A stretch of DNA of 64,000 nucleotides from Callipepla californica brunnescens (lineage: Eukaryota > Chordata > Aves > Galliformes > Odontophoridae), in contig JALIRH010000004.1 in assembly GCA_023055505.1 (NCBI GenBank), positions 38,693,502 through 38,757,501 on the forward strand. Direction: 5' to 3'. Each line of letters opens with the position of its first letter. The stretch's first letter is position 1. The notes below the pieces were generated by a model that worked only from the letters and a program-made list of their open reading frames with translations, made no database searches and had not been told where the DNA came from. Shown piece after piece: positions 39,801-54,800 of this stretch. Both the position numbers and the translations under genes were made by a program.

Positions 39801-42800
39801 CAACTTCTGGCAAAGTTTATTTTTCACCACATCCTTTTAGATTAGTAATTATTTCAGATATGCATGTGACAGTAGTTTTCACTTTATTATCATCATTCTG
39901 GAACAGGAAAGGAAGTAGAATTGTCTTCAGATCTGGGAAGTATTTGACACCGCAAAACTGGCTAGAGATTATATGTTGTCCCAGTATGATTGCCTGAATT
40001 TAAGCATGTTTCAGTAGATCATTCTGATAGCATTTAAATATTCTGTAAAACTTTGGTTTATCATTATTATTATTTCCTAAATAGATAGTCTATTGACTGT
40101 TTTCAAAATGGAGCACAAAAAGCGTAAAAGCATATGAGCTTCAATTACTCTTTTTTTTTCTTTTTTTTTGTAGGCTGGCATCAAGTACCAGTTTCTCTAA
40201 TCAAGCTGAAAGGTATAGTAGCAAAAGATACCATATCCGAAATCAAGCAATTAATTTAAATGATTGTCCTCCCTGGCAATCAAACAAATCAAATAAATGT
40301 AACCTTCTTTTTTTTTTTTAATTTTAGAAGTTTCTATGTAAGAGAAAAACTCCTTCTTTTTCATTTCCTTCAAATATATTTTTCTTCTGAAGATGAACAA
40401 GCACTTGTATTCATATGTAGTGAATATGAAAAAAATCCGATTCAGATTAATTAGATTGATTTAAAGATGCTGATTTCCAGAATTTCAGTGCAGATTGTTC
40501 TAACTTGTTCAGTGTTTGTGCAGTGTTTGCCTTGATGAACTGTCTCCGTGTATTCAGTGAAGTGAGGTGAAGTGAGTCATTTCCAGCCATGGAGAGCCCC
40601 TCCTAGAGATGTCTCATCACTTAAGAAAGAGGCTGAATAGGATAAATTCATTTTGAAAAGCTGCAAGAAGTGCTAAGAAGTGCAGTTTATGAGTAAATAG
40701 ACAGCACTTCAGTTTTTTAATGAAACCATTTGATTTGTTAAAGATTGGGAAGTATTTAAACAATTGAAGGAAGCTGCAAGAGACAAATTCATATTGTAAT
40801 GTGCATGTTTACCTATTTTTCATGTGTTTTATGATAAAACCAAGAATCTATATCACTGAAATCCACAAGGTGAGAGCGGGATTGTATTTCAAATCCTGAC
40901 AACTCGCAAGTAAAAATATGTGGAAAATAAGGAAAAATGTAACTGTTTTTGAGACAAATACTTTAGATATGTGTACACAACAATTCCATCTCTGAATAGT
41001 TGAGTTGAATTAATAAAGTGAAATTAACATTTTTTTGAATCAGGAAAGTTCTCTATGATTTTCTCATAACTGAACACTTTCGTATCAAAAAAATATAAAT
41101 AGGATTTTTTTTTATTATCACTACGCTTTCAGGTTAGAGAAGTGTTCCATCTGCAAGGCAATTTCTCTACTTTCTTTGCCTTTCGTTTCAGCATGATGAT
41201 CCCTGGAAATGCTGCAGGTGTGGCCAAACAGTTCCTCCGTTGTGTGTTCCATCAGCTGGCTCCCAATGGCATCTTCCCCCAGCTCTTCCAGAGCAACATT
41301 AAAGGTGAAGTACAGTACAGGAGTATGTTTCTGAACCCTTCAGTCACCCCCATATTGATACCTACTGAAAAACTGTCATTTCAATTTCAGATGGAAGTTT
41401 CTTACGGACCCTAGCCACATCCCTTATGGACTTCAGTGAGCTGAGTTCTATTGCTGCTCTGAGCCAGCTATTAGAGGTATGTTGGCTATCAACTCTATTA
41501 ATATTGCTAGCTTTGTTAGGCATTATCAGACTTACTGAAGCCACCTCTCCTCATTCATTAGGAGTTCAAACATATATTACCAATAGCAACACAATTTTCT
41601 TTTGTTTTTTTTTTTTTAATTTTTTTTGTCACTGGAAGCAGGATCCTCAACATTTATCTTCTGGGTTTTGTTCTCACTGTTATAATTTTTTTTTTTCCTT
41701 TTCCACAGATCAGCTGCTGGAGCTGTCCTATGCCTTAGCAGCTTAGGCCATCTCTTTCCCACCACTATTTTTTATACTCAGTTTTCAGAAATATTTATCC
41801 TACTACATTAGCCTTCTCATCTCTATCTGATGACACTTTCTCTAAATAATGCAAAGATCTATTGCTCACTTTTCAACAGCTACCTTCTGTGCCCTTGGGT
41901 TATTTCTATTGTAACCTTTATCATCCCACTAGTACTAGTCACTTCCTTTCTCCTGCTCTTCCAAGAACATGGTGATTCCTTCAAACAAAGATTCTGACAG
42001 AACTTTAAAACTATTTGCATCTCTCCAGGCCTGTCCTTAGTAGACAAGCCAGAAAATTGTGCATCGCCTACTGAACTTTAGTGTCTTCTTTAAAATTAGC
42101 TGAAGGAAAGTATAGACAAGCTACTGGTTAATATGAGTTGTGCTTTTTTTTAAACTACCATGACAATATAAGCAGCATATGAGTTAGGACCTTGTGTATA
42201 AAATGTTGTCTCAGAGTTCAGCTTTTGATGTCAAAATTTCTTGGTCAGTACTTTAGGAGATGAACTAGACTTAACTATCACATACTCAGGTCAAATTCCT
42301 CAGACAACATTTTATCATTAGTACTATGCAAGATGTAAGTAGTATTTAATATGAAAAATTAACCTATGAAATTCCAAGTGTTAAGTGGCCGTGATTCCAT
42401 GTTTACAGTTGTTTATAGTTGTCATTTTGTTTCCCAGGGTTTAAATAACAAAAAGAATTTACCAGCAGGGGGTGCGATGCTACGCTGTTTGGAAAATATT
42501 GCTACTTTTATGGAAGCCTTGCCAATGGATTCGCCCAGCAACCTTTGGACTACAATTAGTAATCAGTTTCAGACCTTCCTTACCAAACTCCCTTGTGTTT
42601 TGCCACTTAAGGTATGATATAGGCATTTGAAATGAGCTTTACTACCAATGGTCAGGATGTACAGAAGCAGTGGGAAAGCTGTGGTTGAGAGACAGAGTAC
42701 AGGTGGCTGTGAATGTTTTCTAATGATGCAACTAATGTTTACAGAGGGCTAGATTCATTGTATGCCCAATCTATCTCTTTAATAATAATTTTTCCATAGG

Positions 42801-45800
42801 AAACAAAAACAACTCTGACCAGAGAGTACTCTTCCAGTCTTTGTTAGATATTTTTTTCCCTCTACATTTTCCATATCCTGACTTTGTCAGATTGGATTAC
42901 TGCATTTGAGAGAATCAGTGTTTTAGTATCTGTCTGGTTTCAACTGTTAAAACTAACAGAATCTCACATGAAGAGCAGCACCACCTAATTAATTTGCTTA
43001 AAGTACACAATAGTCAGACAGGCAGAGTAAAATGTAAGACTACTGGAACTATTCCCAGACGTAACTCGGTCCAACCTGTGTGTTTGACCAGGTTATAGTT
43101 CTGGCTATATATGGATGGAAACTGAATGTATATGGAAACTGAATCTAGAAGTTTTCGGCTCTAATTTCTGAGTGCTCAAAACAGAGAGGCCTTGTTTCCT
43201 ACTGTGTATATTTCCTGATGTTTTTTCATTTAATGTGGTAAAATTCTGACTCTTTCCAATAAACATGAGATTCTGATACTCTTATTTTGACTTCATTTCT
43301 CACAGTATGAATGAGTCAAGCCATAATTTCTGCTGTGCAAAAGCATATTGATCATACTGTGCTGAAGGATCCAACATCTAACTTTGCATCTTATCTTTTA
43401 AATTGTATGACACTCTCAAGCTATATGAAACATCAAATTCCTTGTTTCTGTCCATTTATCTGGAGTGTTTACTATGATTTCCCTCTTATTCATGGGAAGT
43501 ATCTTTAGTAGTACAAGTAAAACAATCACCCCCAGTTCCTTCCTCTACGGTCATAGATGACTCTTTGCTGTTCAAGATGTTTGCACCTGGGACAAAGTGA
43601 GACAAAGGGCAGAACCTTGAAAGTCCCATTCACTGTTGAACCTGTGTGATTTACACAGAAGAAAGATCAATTACACATTGAGGACCATATTTAGTGGGGC
43701 CTCTGGAACAGCTATTGCCAGAGCTTATTCTAATGTCTTGGGGTGCAGGCCTATATTGATGTACAGGGAAATGTCACAGTCCCGGACAATCACAGAAGTG
43801 AAGTAGATGGTGCTAATTCTCTCAGTTTTTAAATCCATTTTCATTACAGTGGGAATGTATTTCAGGGAGATTTTTGAAGTACAACAGGTAAAGGTAACTT
43901 TTCTAAACCAGTCCCTTTTTGAAATGTTTTTATCTTGAGGCCCATGATGTAGTATATTACCATTGAGGGGATATGATTACGTATTCAGAAATAAGTAAAT
44001 TGAGGCAAAGTAACTAAAAGTCAGTCATGAGGGATCATTTTTCAGACTTCACCTGTAGCTGCCAGCACTAAAAAAGAGTAAGAGTAAGAGATCTACACAG
44101 AAAGGTACTAACTTTTTTTTCCCTTCAAAATGTCCCCAGTGTTCTTTAGATTCTAGTTTAAGAATAATGATTTGCTTGCTGAAGATACCTACCACTAGTG
44201 CCACCAGGGTAAGTTTCAAGAAGACACCACTCTGTTGCCTCATGTTCAACCAACCTGCATTATTCTACAAATGTATTCTTATCCACTAGCCAGGAAAACA
44301 TTACACATAAGCATAAAATTGTGTGATGTGATACTCTGTGAGAATGGTAAGAGCTTTGGAATCTAGGTTACAGTAAAGTTTGTGTGGGATTGCTTTCCTT
44401 TATGGGTGTGAGTGTATCTTTAAGATTTTATATTCACTGGAAAAAAAAAAAAAAGATAGTAATGGTCTTCCTCAGAAGCTGATTCTGGAGTTCTCACACT
44501 AGTACAATTTCTCTGAGATCAGTAAGAATTTCCTGCATAAACACTGTAGAATTTCTGATGTCTCATAAACACTGTATTAGAGAAGAAACTTTTAAAAATT
44601 GTTTTTCTTCTCATTTGTTGCACAAACATGAAGTCCTTTGGTAGGTAGAATAGCCATTTGACTGAAGCAGCGTAGATCACAGCAAAATCACTTCTGAACT
44701 AACAGTGATGATGATGTTCCATTCAGATATTTCAGAGTTGGAATGCTTTTTGTTTTGCTGAGCAACCAGTTATTGATTTCCCAAAATTATGTCATTGCAG
44801 AGTCTTCTGGAGCCTTTTTCAAAATTACTAAGTTTTGTCATTCAGAACGCTGTCTTCACTCTGGCCTACCTGGTAGAGCTCTGTGGTTTGTGCTACCGAG
44901 CCTTCACTAAGGTAACAGTGAAACTGTATCTTCCATTAGAGACCACTGAAAATAGGGCAGACTCAGTCCCACTGCCATCAAGTAGGATATTTGTAAGTAA
45001 AGATGAAATCAGTGTCAAGTGTTGGACATGTCAATGGTTTTAATGTAGTTTGGCTAACCAAATAGTGACGATGATTCAGCACCTACTAATAATCTGATTC
45101 CCAGTATAGATACAGAGAAAGGGAACCTGCTGAAAGCATTGCTCAGAAAAAAGTTCTGATAAGATTTCATGACTTCTGAAATTTTTTCCCTTCTAGAGAT
45201 AACGTTTGCTATTCATGCATGACTGTATAATCATATATTTCCTAGTGCATGCTTTTAGCCACGTACTTTGAACAATAAAAACCTAAATATTCTCAGTAGT
45301 GCCACTTGAGAACCAAACTGTGAGGGGAGGTAGCAGTCTGCCAATTAAAGCATAAGACTCAACAAGTTAGGATCCTGTTTTATTCTGTATTAGGTATCTC
45401 ACTTTGATGTACATAGCTCTAAGCTGAATAGAACAGAAAACAGAACATGTTGACCTGGAAAAAGTTTTTAAGATTCTGGTTGGAAGCTATGGGATACAAA
45501 TAAGACTCAGTTATTAGTCAAGTTCATTTTTATTCCAGTTGGCAAGAAGTTAACACACAAAAAGCTCTCAATAAACAATCAAACCTTTGCTAGGACCCTG
45601 TATGCTCCATTGTGTAGATTAAGTCACAATAGTAATTAATCATCAGGAAAAATATTTTGTATATAGCTACATGATTTTTTATGTAGATATACAACTGGAA
45701 CATGAATCACTTAATGCATGCAAGACTTAAAATATCACTGGATATGCATTAAAAATGAAATAAAAAAAGCAATAACACTCACTGAAAAGATGCACCACAA

Positions 45801-48800
45801 GAATACACAAAATACTTTCACCAGATGCAATTGTTTGAAGCGTTAATAGAAACTATCAGTATGCTTAATTGTAGCAAGCAAATATTACTTGTTTGTCTCA
45901 TGTGAAATAGAAGAGTTTATGAAAATAAGGAGTACAGAAGAGACTGTCCAATTACTGGAAGTAAGTTGAGTTAGATCTATAGTTCAGGCTTTGGGGCAAG
46001 ACAAAGTAAAATGTTAACTGAGAACGGGCTGAGGTTTTACGGAAACGATAAAAAAAAGCCCACACATTTAAAATTGAAACAACTGCTGCATTTGAGATCT
46101 GATAACGCAATTTTATGTGTGTCTTCTAAAGCAAATGGTGAAATACAGGAAGTACTCCCCTCATGCTCCTTCTGCAGTTTCAGTTACTTTAAGAAAATTT
46201 TATTAAAACATGATATTAATCAACCAAGTGTTTTTCTTGCATGCTTCCTGGTTCAATATTCTATAACTGTATTGCGTCTTAATTGCATGCAGGAAGCAAG
46301 GATTATAGCACTTGGTAAACGTTCTTTCTTGATTTAGTTTAATGCAACCTGGTGACCCATAAATGAAATCATTAGTGAATGTTCTCCTGCAATTTTATCC
46401 ACAATATGCTTAATTTAGTGGAACTCCATAATATGTTATCCAAGTTACTGCTGAAAGCGTGCCACTGGAAATAACAATTCAATTAATGCTTTTAGAAAAA
46501 ACAAGCTAGTTACACTGTCTGTGTTTACAGTGGACAGTCTGTAACCAAATAGTGATGTTTGTGATAGAATACCATGTAGAAGCTAATTGCAGAAGGAAAA
46601 TAATTTGTGAGCATTACAACTATTCAAAATAAATTATTAGCTTTTACTGGCTCAAACAAAACTCACAGCACAATTTTCAGCTACACTGTGAAGGAATTTT
46701 GCCTCTTTAAGCAGCAAACCACTCTAATGTGTATTTCATAGAGCAATGCAGCCTGACCACTCCAAAACTTTTTTGTTTTTTAATCATCAACTGTTTCCTA
46801 ATTCCTTGTGGCAGGAATATCTCTGTATCTTTCAGTCTGAAAACTCACATCAGTCTGATATATTTCCTTGTCTGAGTCTCTGTTTCCAGCTAAGGAATTT
46901 GGATTTTTCAGTGCCTTTGGAACTCTCAGTTGAGAATAGCATCTCTTTTTTAGGATGTTATCATCTTATCTTCAGTTATCAGTCTCTTAAGGATACTTTT
47001 TGGCTTTCTTATATATTACAGCTTCTGCAGCTTCAGCCTAAACTTAGCATTTTACTAACATACTGTTTTTACTAATATACTGTTAAGTAAATGCAGTATT
47101 CCACTGAGCTGTACACTGTAAGGATTTGCTATTGAAATTTTGGGAGAACTCTGAAATGGTATATCCTTGCAGTAGTAACGGATGCAAATATAAAGACTTT
47201 CTGCTTTGTCCTGGATTATTTGGAGAGACAGCATATTACTCTACAAAACCAAAATTTCTGTTTCAGGCGCTGTTTGAAAGTAATTTTAGTAGTTTCACAT
47301 TCTGTGCGTTCTCCTTTGCAAAGTCATAGTTTAAAGTTTGCAAGGCATTTGTTTTATAGGGTTGCATAGACATCTGAGAGTGTAGCTTTGGCTGAACAGA
47401 AACAAAAGGCATTGCATTCTTGATTCTTTGGTCCCCTGTTTACACATGTAACTGCTCTGGGCTTTATTCTAATGGAACTAATATGACTTCACACTGCTGT
47501 GGCAGAATATGAAGTTCTTATACATATTTTTCAGTAGCAGAATGGCAGAATGATAGGAATGAGGAGACTTCAGTAGGAAGAGTGCTCTGGGCCATTGACT
47601 TCAGTGTCATCACTCCCAATTAACAGTGGGAAGTAAGAGGGCAGATATCTAAAAACATTTTGCTTGATTTTCCTTCATCTGTCTGTGCTTAAAAAACATT
47701 AAGAGTTTCAGCAGGTAAGAGTAGTTTGAGGAAGAGTTAGCTCTCTGTTTTATCATCCTTAAGGACAAGGAAAGCTGGGGTTCATGAGGCCTATGTTTCT
47801 TTCCCAGTGCTCTGACAAAGCAATTTATGATTGGCTCCTTGTTGGGAGCCAAAAATGTCAATGGTTTACGGGCTGGTTCAGCCCAGTTCTTTGACTACTG
47901 GGGCAGGGGACCCATGGACTCATGTCACAGGGAAGGGGAAGGAGGAAAGGGAAAAAGGAAAAAGGGAGATGGGCCTAAAATCAAAACAGTGGCAACCATC
48001 TGAGGGGGAAAGCTAATTTACTAAATAAGATATCAGAATGCAAAATAACACAATATAATACAATATAATTGGAATTGAAGCTAAGAAATCAAATAAAATG
48101 AACAAGAGAGAGTGTCTGATAAATGGAAGGCCTTACGTTGAAGGCGAGATGGCAGTGAGCACCTGCTGCTGGGTCAGTCTGAAAGGAAAGGACCTGTGTC
48201 TTGTGACATGCAAACAGTTTTTACCTTTCCCTCTGAGTGGAAAACAGAAAAATGAAAAGTAACACAAAGTCCTCTGCGGTACGTAGTTCTTATTCTCTTC
48301 TGAGATAGGTATACCCATAACTACAGATAATCCATGGAGTTGGAGCATTAGCTCTTTAATTCCCGATGCACTACATGATGTTAATGGTGGAATACCAATA
48401 CCAAAAATCGTAAAACCATGACAGCCAGTTACATTCTGTGTAGCTTAGGTGTTAGTCTCTAACATGGCTGAATGCCTTTGACAAGAATTCTACCTTTCTT
48501 CCAGCATTTGCAGGCTACTGTATTGAATTGCTGATAGGAAATTCTGTCCAGTGTGTTGGGACATGTAATTATTAACTGCATTGTGTATATTTCTCAGGAC
48601 TATGAAAGTGTCTGAAAACATATGACAGTAGGAAGAGTCACTGTTTCTGGAATAGACATTCCAGCACGTTGACAATGCCCTCTTGTACCTTGAGAATTAT
48701 GTACCTTTCTTGTTCCCCATGCCCAATAAAGATACAACAGAAGTGGAAAAAGTTCAGATAAAAGTAACAAGAATGATGAAGTTGCAGGGTAAGCTCCATA

Positions 48801-51800
48801 TAAAGAGCAACTAAGTCAGGTACTTCTATCTCGCAAAGGAACAATTGGAATGTAACAGAGGTTTGTAAAATCACATGTGAATCAGACAGAAGCAGGTAAT
48901 ATCATACTATCTCTGTACAAGAACATATTAAGTAGGAACCAATGTCAAAGTAGAAGGAAGTGGTTCTTCAAATGACTCCTTCCCAAACAATGCTTGTTCT
49001 GAAAATTGACATGGGCACAAGTGTTCAGTGGACATGCATGTGGGAGAGAAATCTCAGTTACAAATCATACAGAAGCCACACTGACCTCAGATGTTCCCTG
49101 AGCAGAAAATAGTTGGTGACTATAAGAGTGGTAGTGGGAATTATACATGCTTGCCCTGCTTTTATTCTTCCCTTGGCATCTGCTTATGGCATTGCTGGAG
49201 ATAAGTTAGTGAGGACGCTATATGATCAGAGTACCATTCATGCATGTAGGATTTGACTCCTCAAGACACTGTTTCATAATACAGCTGAGCTGATTCACTG
49301 TTTTCTGTTCCTGAAGTGCAATTAAAAAAATTTTTTTTGAAGCCTCATTTTTTTGTAATTTTAGCTGCCTAGACTGCTGCAGTATGGGTCTCATTCCATC
49401 AGTTAAAAGTACAATCTGAAAATGTATTATCAGATCATGTGCTCCATGTAATTGAAAATCAATATTCTCCTTGAATAGATCAAAAAAGGAACTTGAAATC
49501 TTTCCTTCACAGACTGGTATCATAATCTCTATGACAGACATACCATTCTGCTCCTTCAGTGTCTTTTTCCAACTGAAAGGCTGATACTTAAAATCTGTTT
49601 TCATTAAAAGGCGCGTAAAGGCTGTGAGAGGTACTTGCTTGGCTTTTTGTTACCCAAATACAGTGTAGTGACATCATCTTTCTGAGAAATAGTGGTGAAT
49701 GACTTCTCGGTCTGTGCTAATCAATGCTCAGTCCTTCCTCCAGCTACTCAAATCCTCCATCTCCTTTCATTTTAGTTGCATTTGCTACTGCATGCAGCTG
49801 GAAATGAGCTGCAGACTGTTTCACATATTAAACCTTACAATCCTTTGATGAAGAAAAGAGCATTATTCCATTTTGCAGGTGTAACACTGGAACTGAGACA
49901 CTTATTAAATGAAAAGTTAGGAGTTTAACGTACTCAGTTGAGCAGGCAAATGCTTGAGATTTACAAGACAAAAGATAATAAACTTTTAAATCATAAACAC
50001 ATTTTGGAACATGCTTTCCTTATTAGAAAATATTTTTTCTTCATTTGAAAGAGAGCTCAATGTAAGTCTCTCTGCTGATCAAAGTTCTCGAGTTGTGGAG
50101 GTCAGTGGCAGGCTATAGATTTGTTTCACATTTTTATCTTATCTTCTGAAGTCAGAGAATGTCAAAGTAAGATACGTAACAAGCTCCTCTTATCTCTTGA
50201 ACCGCCTTGCTGTTTCAGCTCTACAGCTCTATTCTTAGGCTTCTCTGTTCTAATTTCCATTGGCTGATTTTTCACCATGTGTTTTAAAACGTTTCTGTTG
50301 TGGCAGCTGTAGCCAAAATGTTTTTTATTGTGTAAGTGGAAAAGTACTGCTAGTCTAATAAATGAAAATCAGTGTTAAAGCTGTCTTACTGCAGTCACCC
50401 TTATTTAAGGGGAATGACTACAAAAATACATATGGTAAAATCTAGACCACTTTTGGCAAGTTTAATGAGAGAACAGTGCTAAAGACTACTGCCAGTTTTA
50501 TTTTCCTGTGTCAATATTACTACTTTCCTTTTTCTGTCTGTACGGAAGTAAGCAGTGACATCTACCCTGTGTGCCTTTGCTATATGTCTATCATAAAATC
50601 TGTCATATATGAATTATTAGAATCTTGTATAGCAAAAGTCATTCTCAATGATGTATATTGTATTACACAGAATTTCAAAAATGGGGAATTTTCTAAGGTA
50701 GTAATAAAAAGTACTCTACTACTTTTCTATTTTAAAATTTAGATAAGAAGTATTGCTATAGTTTACTAGTGGGTGCCAGTGAATTTCAGAACTTTCATAA
50801 TACTCAGCTCTTCTTTTTCAGGAAAGGGACAAATTCTACTTGACGCGCAGTGTCATACTGGAGTTATTGCAGGCTCTGAAGTTAAAGTCACCGTTACCAG
50901 ACATGAATCTATTGCTGTTGGTCCAGGTACAGGAGATCTACCACATGTTATTCTCATCTGGATTGTATTTCAGCCCAAATTCAGCAAAAAGAATTTACAA
51001 GTACAACATGGTTGCTGAAAGTACCAGTGATGTCAGGGAAAGCTTTCTTTTGAAATACATGTATTTCAGGCTCTGGTAGTTTTCTTTCTTATTTTTTAGT
51101 CTTAGACTTCCATTTGTAGTCCCAACCAAGACATATTCCAATAACTTAACCACTAACTGCTTTCTGTCTTAGCAGTGCAGAGTTGCAACTTGATACCATC
51201 TGCATTAGTGCTTGTTGAATTGACTGACTTCTCCTAGATTACAGAAAAAGTCAGCTGTTTTTACACTGCTCCATTTTATAGGTTTGTCCTATGGCTAACC
51301 TGGAGGATGGCAAAGTACCATAATTTCTGTAGTCTAACCGATCATGAATTTACGCCTTCAATTTTGGAAGTAGAATTTAACTGACAAACACTTGTCCTTC
51401 ACACTGAGCCAATCAGCCGATAAAGTCCTCAAAGAAAACATTCTCTTCTAAGCTGAAATTAAAGATAAACTGATAATTGCCAGTACTTTCCTCCTAGCAT
51501 TGTTCCTATATGCTGTATATGCTTTAGGATGCATTCGTACCTTCCACAACAGCAGCCAGTGTAATTGTAAGGGTCTTGTATAGCATTTCAGAGGCTAAAG
51601 AAGTAAGTCACACTTACTGATCTTTCTGCTTTTGTTCAGTTAGTGGTAAACAACAAGGGCTGTATTCAGACCACTGACAGTACAAGCTAGCAACCCTCAG
51701 TATTAAATGGTCTAGTGACATCTTGAATTTAACAGTAGCCACTTGGTACATCTTAAGCATTGTTGTAATTTAAGAAAGCTGATAGTAAAAACATATATCT

Positions 51801-54800
51801 GTGTGATTTTTTTTCATGTTATTAATAGAATGGAAGGCTCAGTGTACAACTTTACCACACTAAGCCCATACAATATATATTTTAATTGTATGGTATTAAG
51901 TCCATAAAACTGTACGAAACCTAGTGCAGCACCAAATGAAAATGGTTTCCATTTTCAAGATAGTATCTTCTCCATTAGCTTTTTAAACTCCATTTAAGGT
52001 TTTATACAGACAGTGCATACAGAACACCGAGATTCAATTAAGATGTTCAAAATAATGGAGCTTAAAACATTTTATTTTAATGATAGATCAGCTGTGGGCT
52101 GTCTGACAAAGGAGTTTCTAGGAGTGTAAGTTTGACACCCACATTTATTCCAGAATATATGGTGCCATAAGTATAACTGTTGACATCTGTGCTAAAATGA
52201 GTGCAACTGTATCCCACTTTACAAAGAATGAGAATTTTAACCAGCTTATCCGAAACCCAGATAAAAATGCTGGATGTTAAGGGTGAAAAAGTCTGTCTCC
52301 TCAATTTGGCCTAGCAAATTAAAGCCATCATCTACATGCTACAGTTCCATGGGTTTCCATAGGAACTGCTTCTTCACTCAGTGTTTTGTTTCCCAGCACC
52401 TTTCTCCTACTCACATTTCATCAGCATATATTTTCAGGATTTCCACTGACTTTAAATTATATTAGTATCATTAGGATTTGCTTTTTCAGTCATCCCCTAA
52501 AGATCAGTACATTTGACCTGTTTTGTTTAGGTTACTCATGTTTCTGTCCAGATCTTCAGCTACTGTAAATCTAGTGGCTCCAATTTGTGTCTTTGTGAAG
52601 ATCTGGTCTGCTAATTAATGATTGGAACAGTTTAAAGTTACATACATAATGCATTATTAAGAATATGTATTTTTACAGCTCTGATTATTAACGTAGTATA
52701 TTATAGATAATTATGTTATATAGTTAATTCACTTCATTCAGAAGACATATCCATTTAAACATTATGCTCCATCTGTACCTTATCAGACAATGTTAAGAAG
52801 AGATGTGGCAGTTAAACATTATGCTCCATCTGTACCTTATCAGACAATGTTAAGAAGAGATGTGGCAGTTATTTGCCCATTCCTCATCTTTTTTCAGAGA
52901 GGGGATACTCTGCTTACTTCACATACTGCTGATTTTAAATTTCTTGCCAGTGATATTTTAGTATCTTATAGTATTTATAGAGGGAGACAGCATAAATGAC
53001 AGTGAATTGGACTGGAAGTGAAAGAAATTTTCATTTTGCATCTGTTTTCTCCATCTTCTCTTGACTGCACTGTGAATTTAGGAAGGATCGTTGCACCTGG
53101 CAGTCAGGTGTTGAGAAACATAAGCTAAACAAGGCCCAATTGCTCATTAAGAATGTAATAGTTATTTAAAAATGTAATGATTTTGTCAGCTGTTTTTCAC
53201 TAATAAATTAGTATTTTAAACTAATTAGTATTAGTATTCTAAACTCTCTGTAATAGATCTAGGAATCTTAGGGGAGACTAGTAGAGGTAACTTTGCTGCT
53301 GCTGCAGCAGTATTGTTTTTTCTGATGCAGGGAACATTAGGAGAAAATCTGTCACAGGGATTAGATGACCATGGAGAATACTGAGAAGTCAATAACTATC
53401 TCACTTTGTAAGGGTACCACAGTATTCACTGTCAAGAAAGAAAATTCAGACTTCCACCTTAGCTTGCTGGTTCTTTTCTGTCTGCTCTTTGTCAGAAAGC
53501 TTTTTTGCATCACAATAGACAGAAATTCCTTAAATGCAAAAAGCGTTTCATACAAGTTTTAGGCAAGAGCAAATCAAACATTACTGTATGTTGTCATAAT
53601 GTATCAGTGAACGGCAGAGATACTGGGGCAAGGGATTTGAAAATATAAAAATAAATTAACAAAACATAAAGGGAAATTAAAGCATAATTCAGCCAAGCAG
53701 AGAGAGTCTAGTATAACAGAATGATGCTGATCTTGTCTCAGAAACCACCTGTACCTTTACTTTTTTGGCCTTTATTATACAAAAGTTAACTTACACTGTA
53801 TGAGTCTTCTCAATTTGAAAATTATTCATATAATTAATCATTACAGAACTTCAGTGAAAGCACCGTAGTGGCACAGTTAAGAATATGGCATGCTGCCTTC
53901 TTTTCCTCAATCTTGTTTGCATCTGTGGTGAAAGAAGATTATTTGATATATCCAGGGAATGGCAAAGATACCTATTTATGATTATAAAGAGGAATTTGAT
54001 TTTAGATGATCTTCAAATTGATGCTGCCCAGCATATATGTGTTAATGAAACATATCAAAGTCAAAATTTTTCATTGAAATTGCTCATTTATAACGGTGAG
54101 CAAACTAAATTGGCTATAAAGGAACAAAGCTCTACAGGCAAATTTCCACAAATATAAGCAAGTAGAGATCTGAAATGATCTTAATAAAACCATGGACAAC
54201 TTATTAGTGTCTTTAGGTTCCTCCAAAAATAATTCACAAATAACTCATCTTTAATTTCTTCTTAGTTTGTTTGTGCAGATGCTGGAACTAAACTGGCTGA
54301 ATCAACAATCTTGCATAAACAGATGATTTCCTCTCTGCCTGGAGTAAGTACTGAATCAAAATCCATCTCTGAGTTTGACTTTTCAAAAGCATGTCTTATC
54401 TTCTCATTGTGGTTCATTTGAATGTTCTTTTCATTTCTTCCGTGATTGGCAAGGTGTGTTGAATTGGGTAGCTTCTTTGTTTTTATAAATGTTGAAAAGT
54501 TTTGGACTTGATGCTGCTTCCCTTATTCTTGGTAATGATCTTTAGTCACGTGTCTGACTTTAGGTGGAGCCTGTGCTCAAGTAGATCTTTAATAATGCCT
54601 TTCCTTTCCTCCCAACAGAATGTTTTAATTTACATCTGGTTTAAGTAGATAGACTGACATTGCTGAAAAAAAAGGGTATGATAGGAAAGTGATCATTTCA
54701 GAGAGAAAATGAAGGAACCAAGTAGCTTGCTGCTTGAATGAAAAAGAAACTCAGAGGGTAGTTTTTGTAATGGAACATTATTATGGGTTTAGTATCTTTT

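Larger units (their letters stand above)
44912..50821 (+). other. UNC79: UNC79 intron, 5.91 kb (largest in window)
   Basis: Contains an antisense LTR-like block (about 47856-48433) and an old CR1/L3-like LINE relic (about 48720-48900). The rest (44912-47855 and 48901-50821) is AT-rich and shows no recognised repeat, exon or RNA. Confidence 0.8.

Noticed and set aside
52790..52999. 69-codon frame with an internal 19-residue repeat
   Set aside because: The repeat is the 57-base tandem duplication read in a chance frame; no homology or splice context.
53293..53312. Short gctgctgctgcagcag palindrome
   Set aside because: Too short and low-complexity to support a function.
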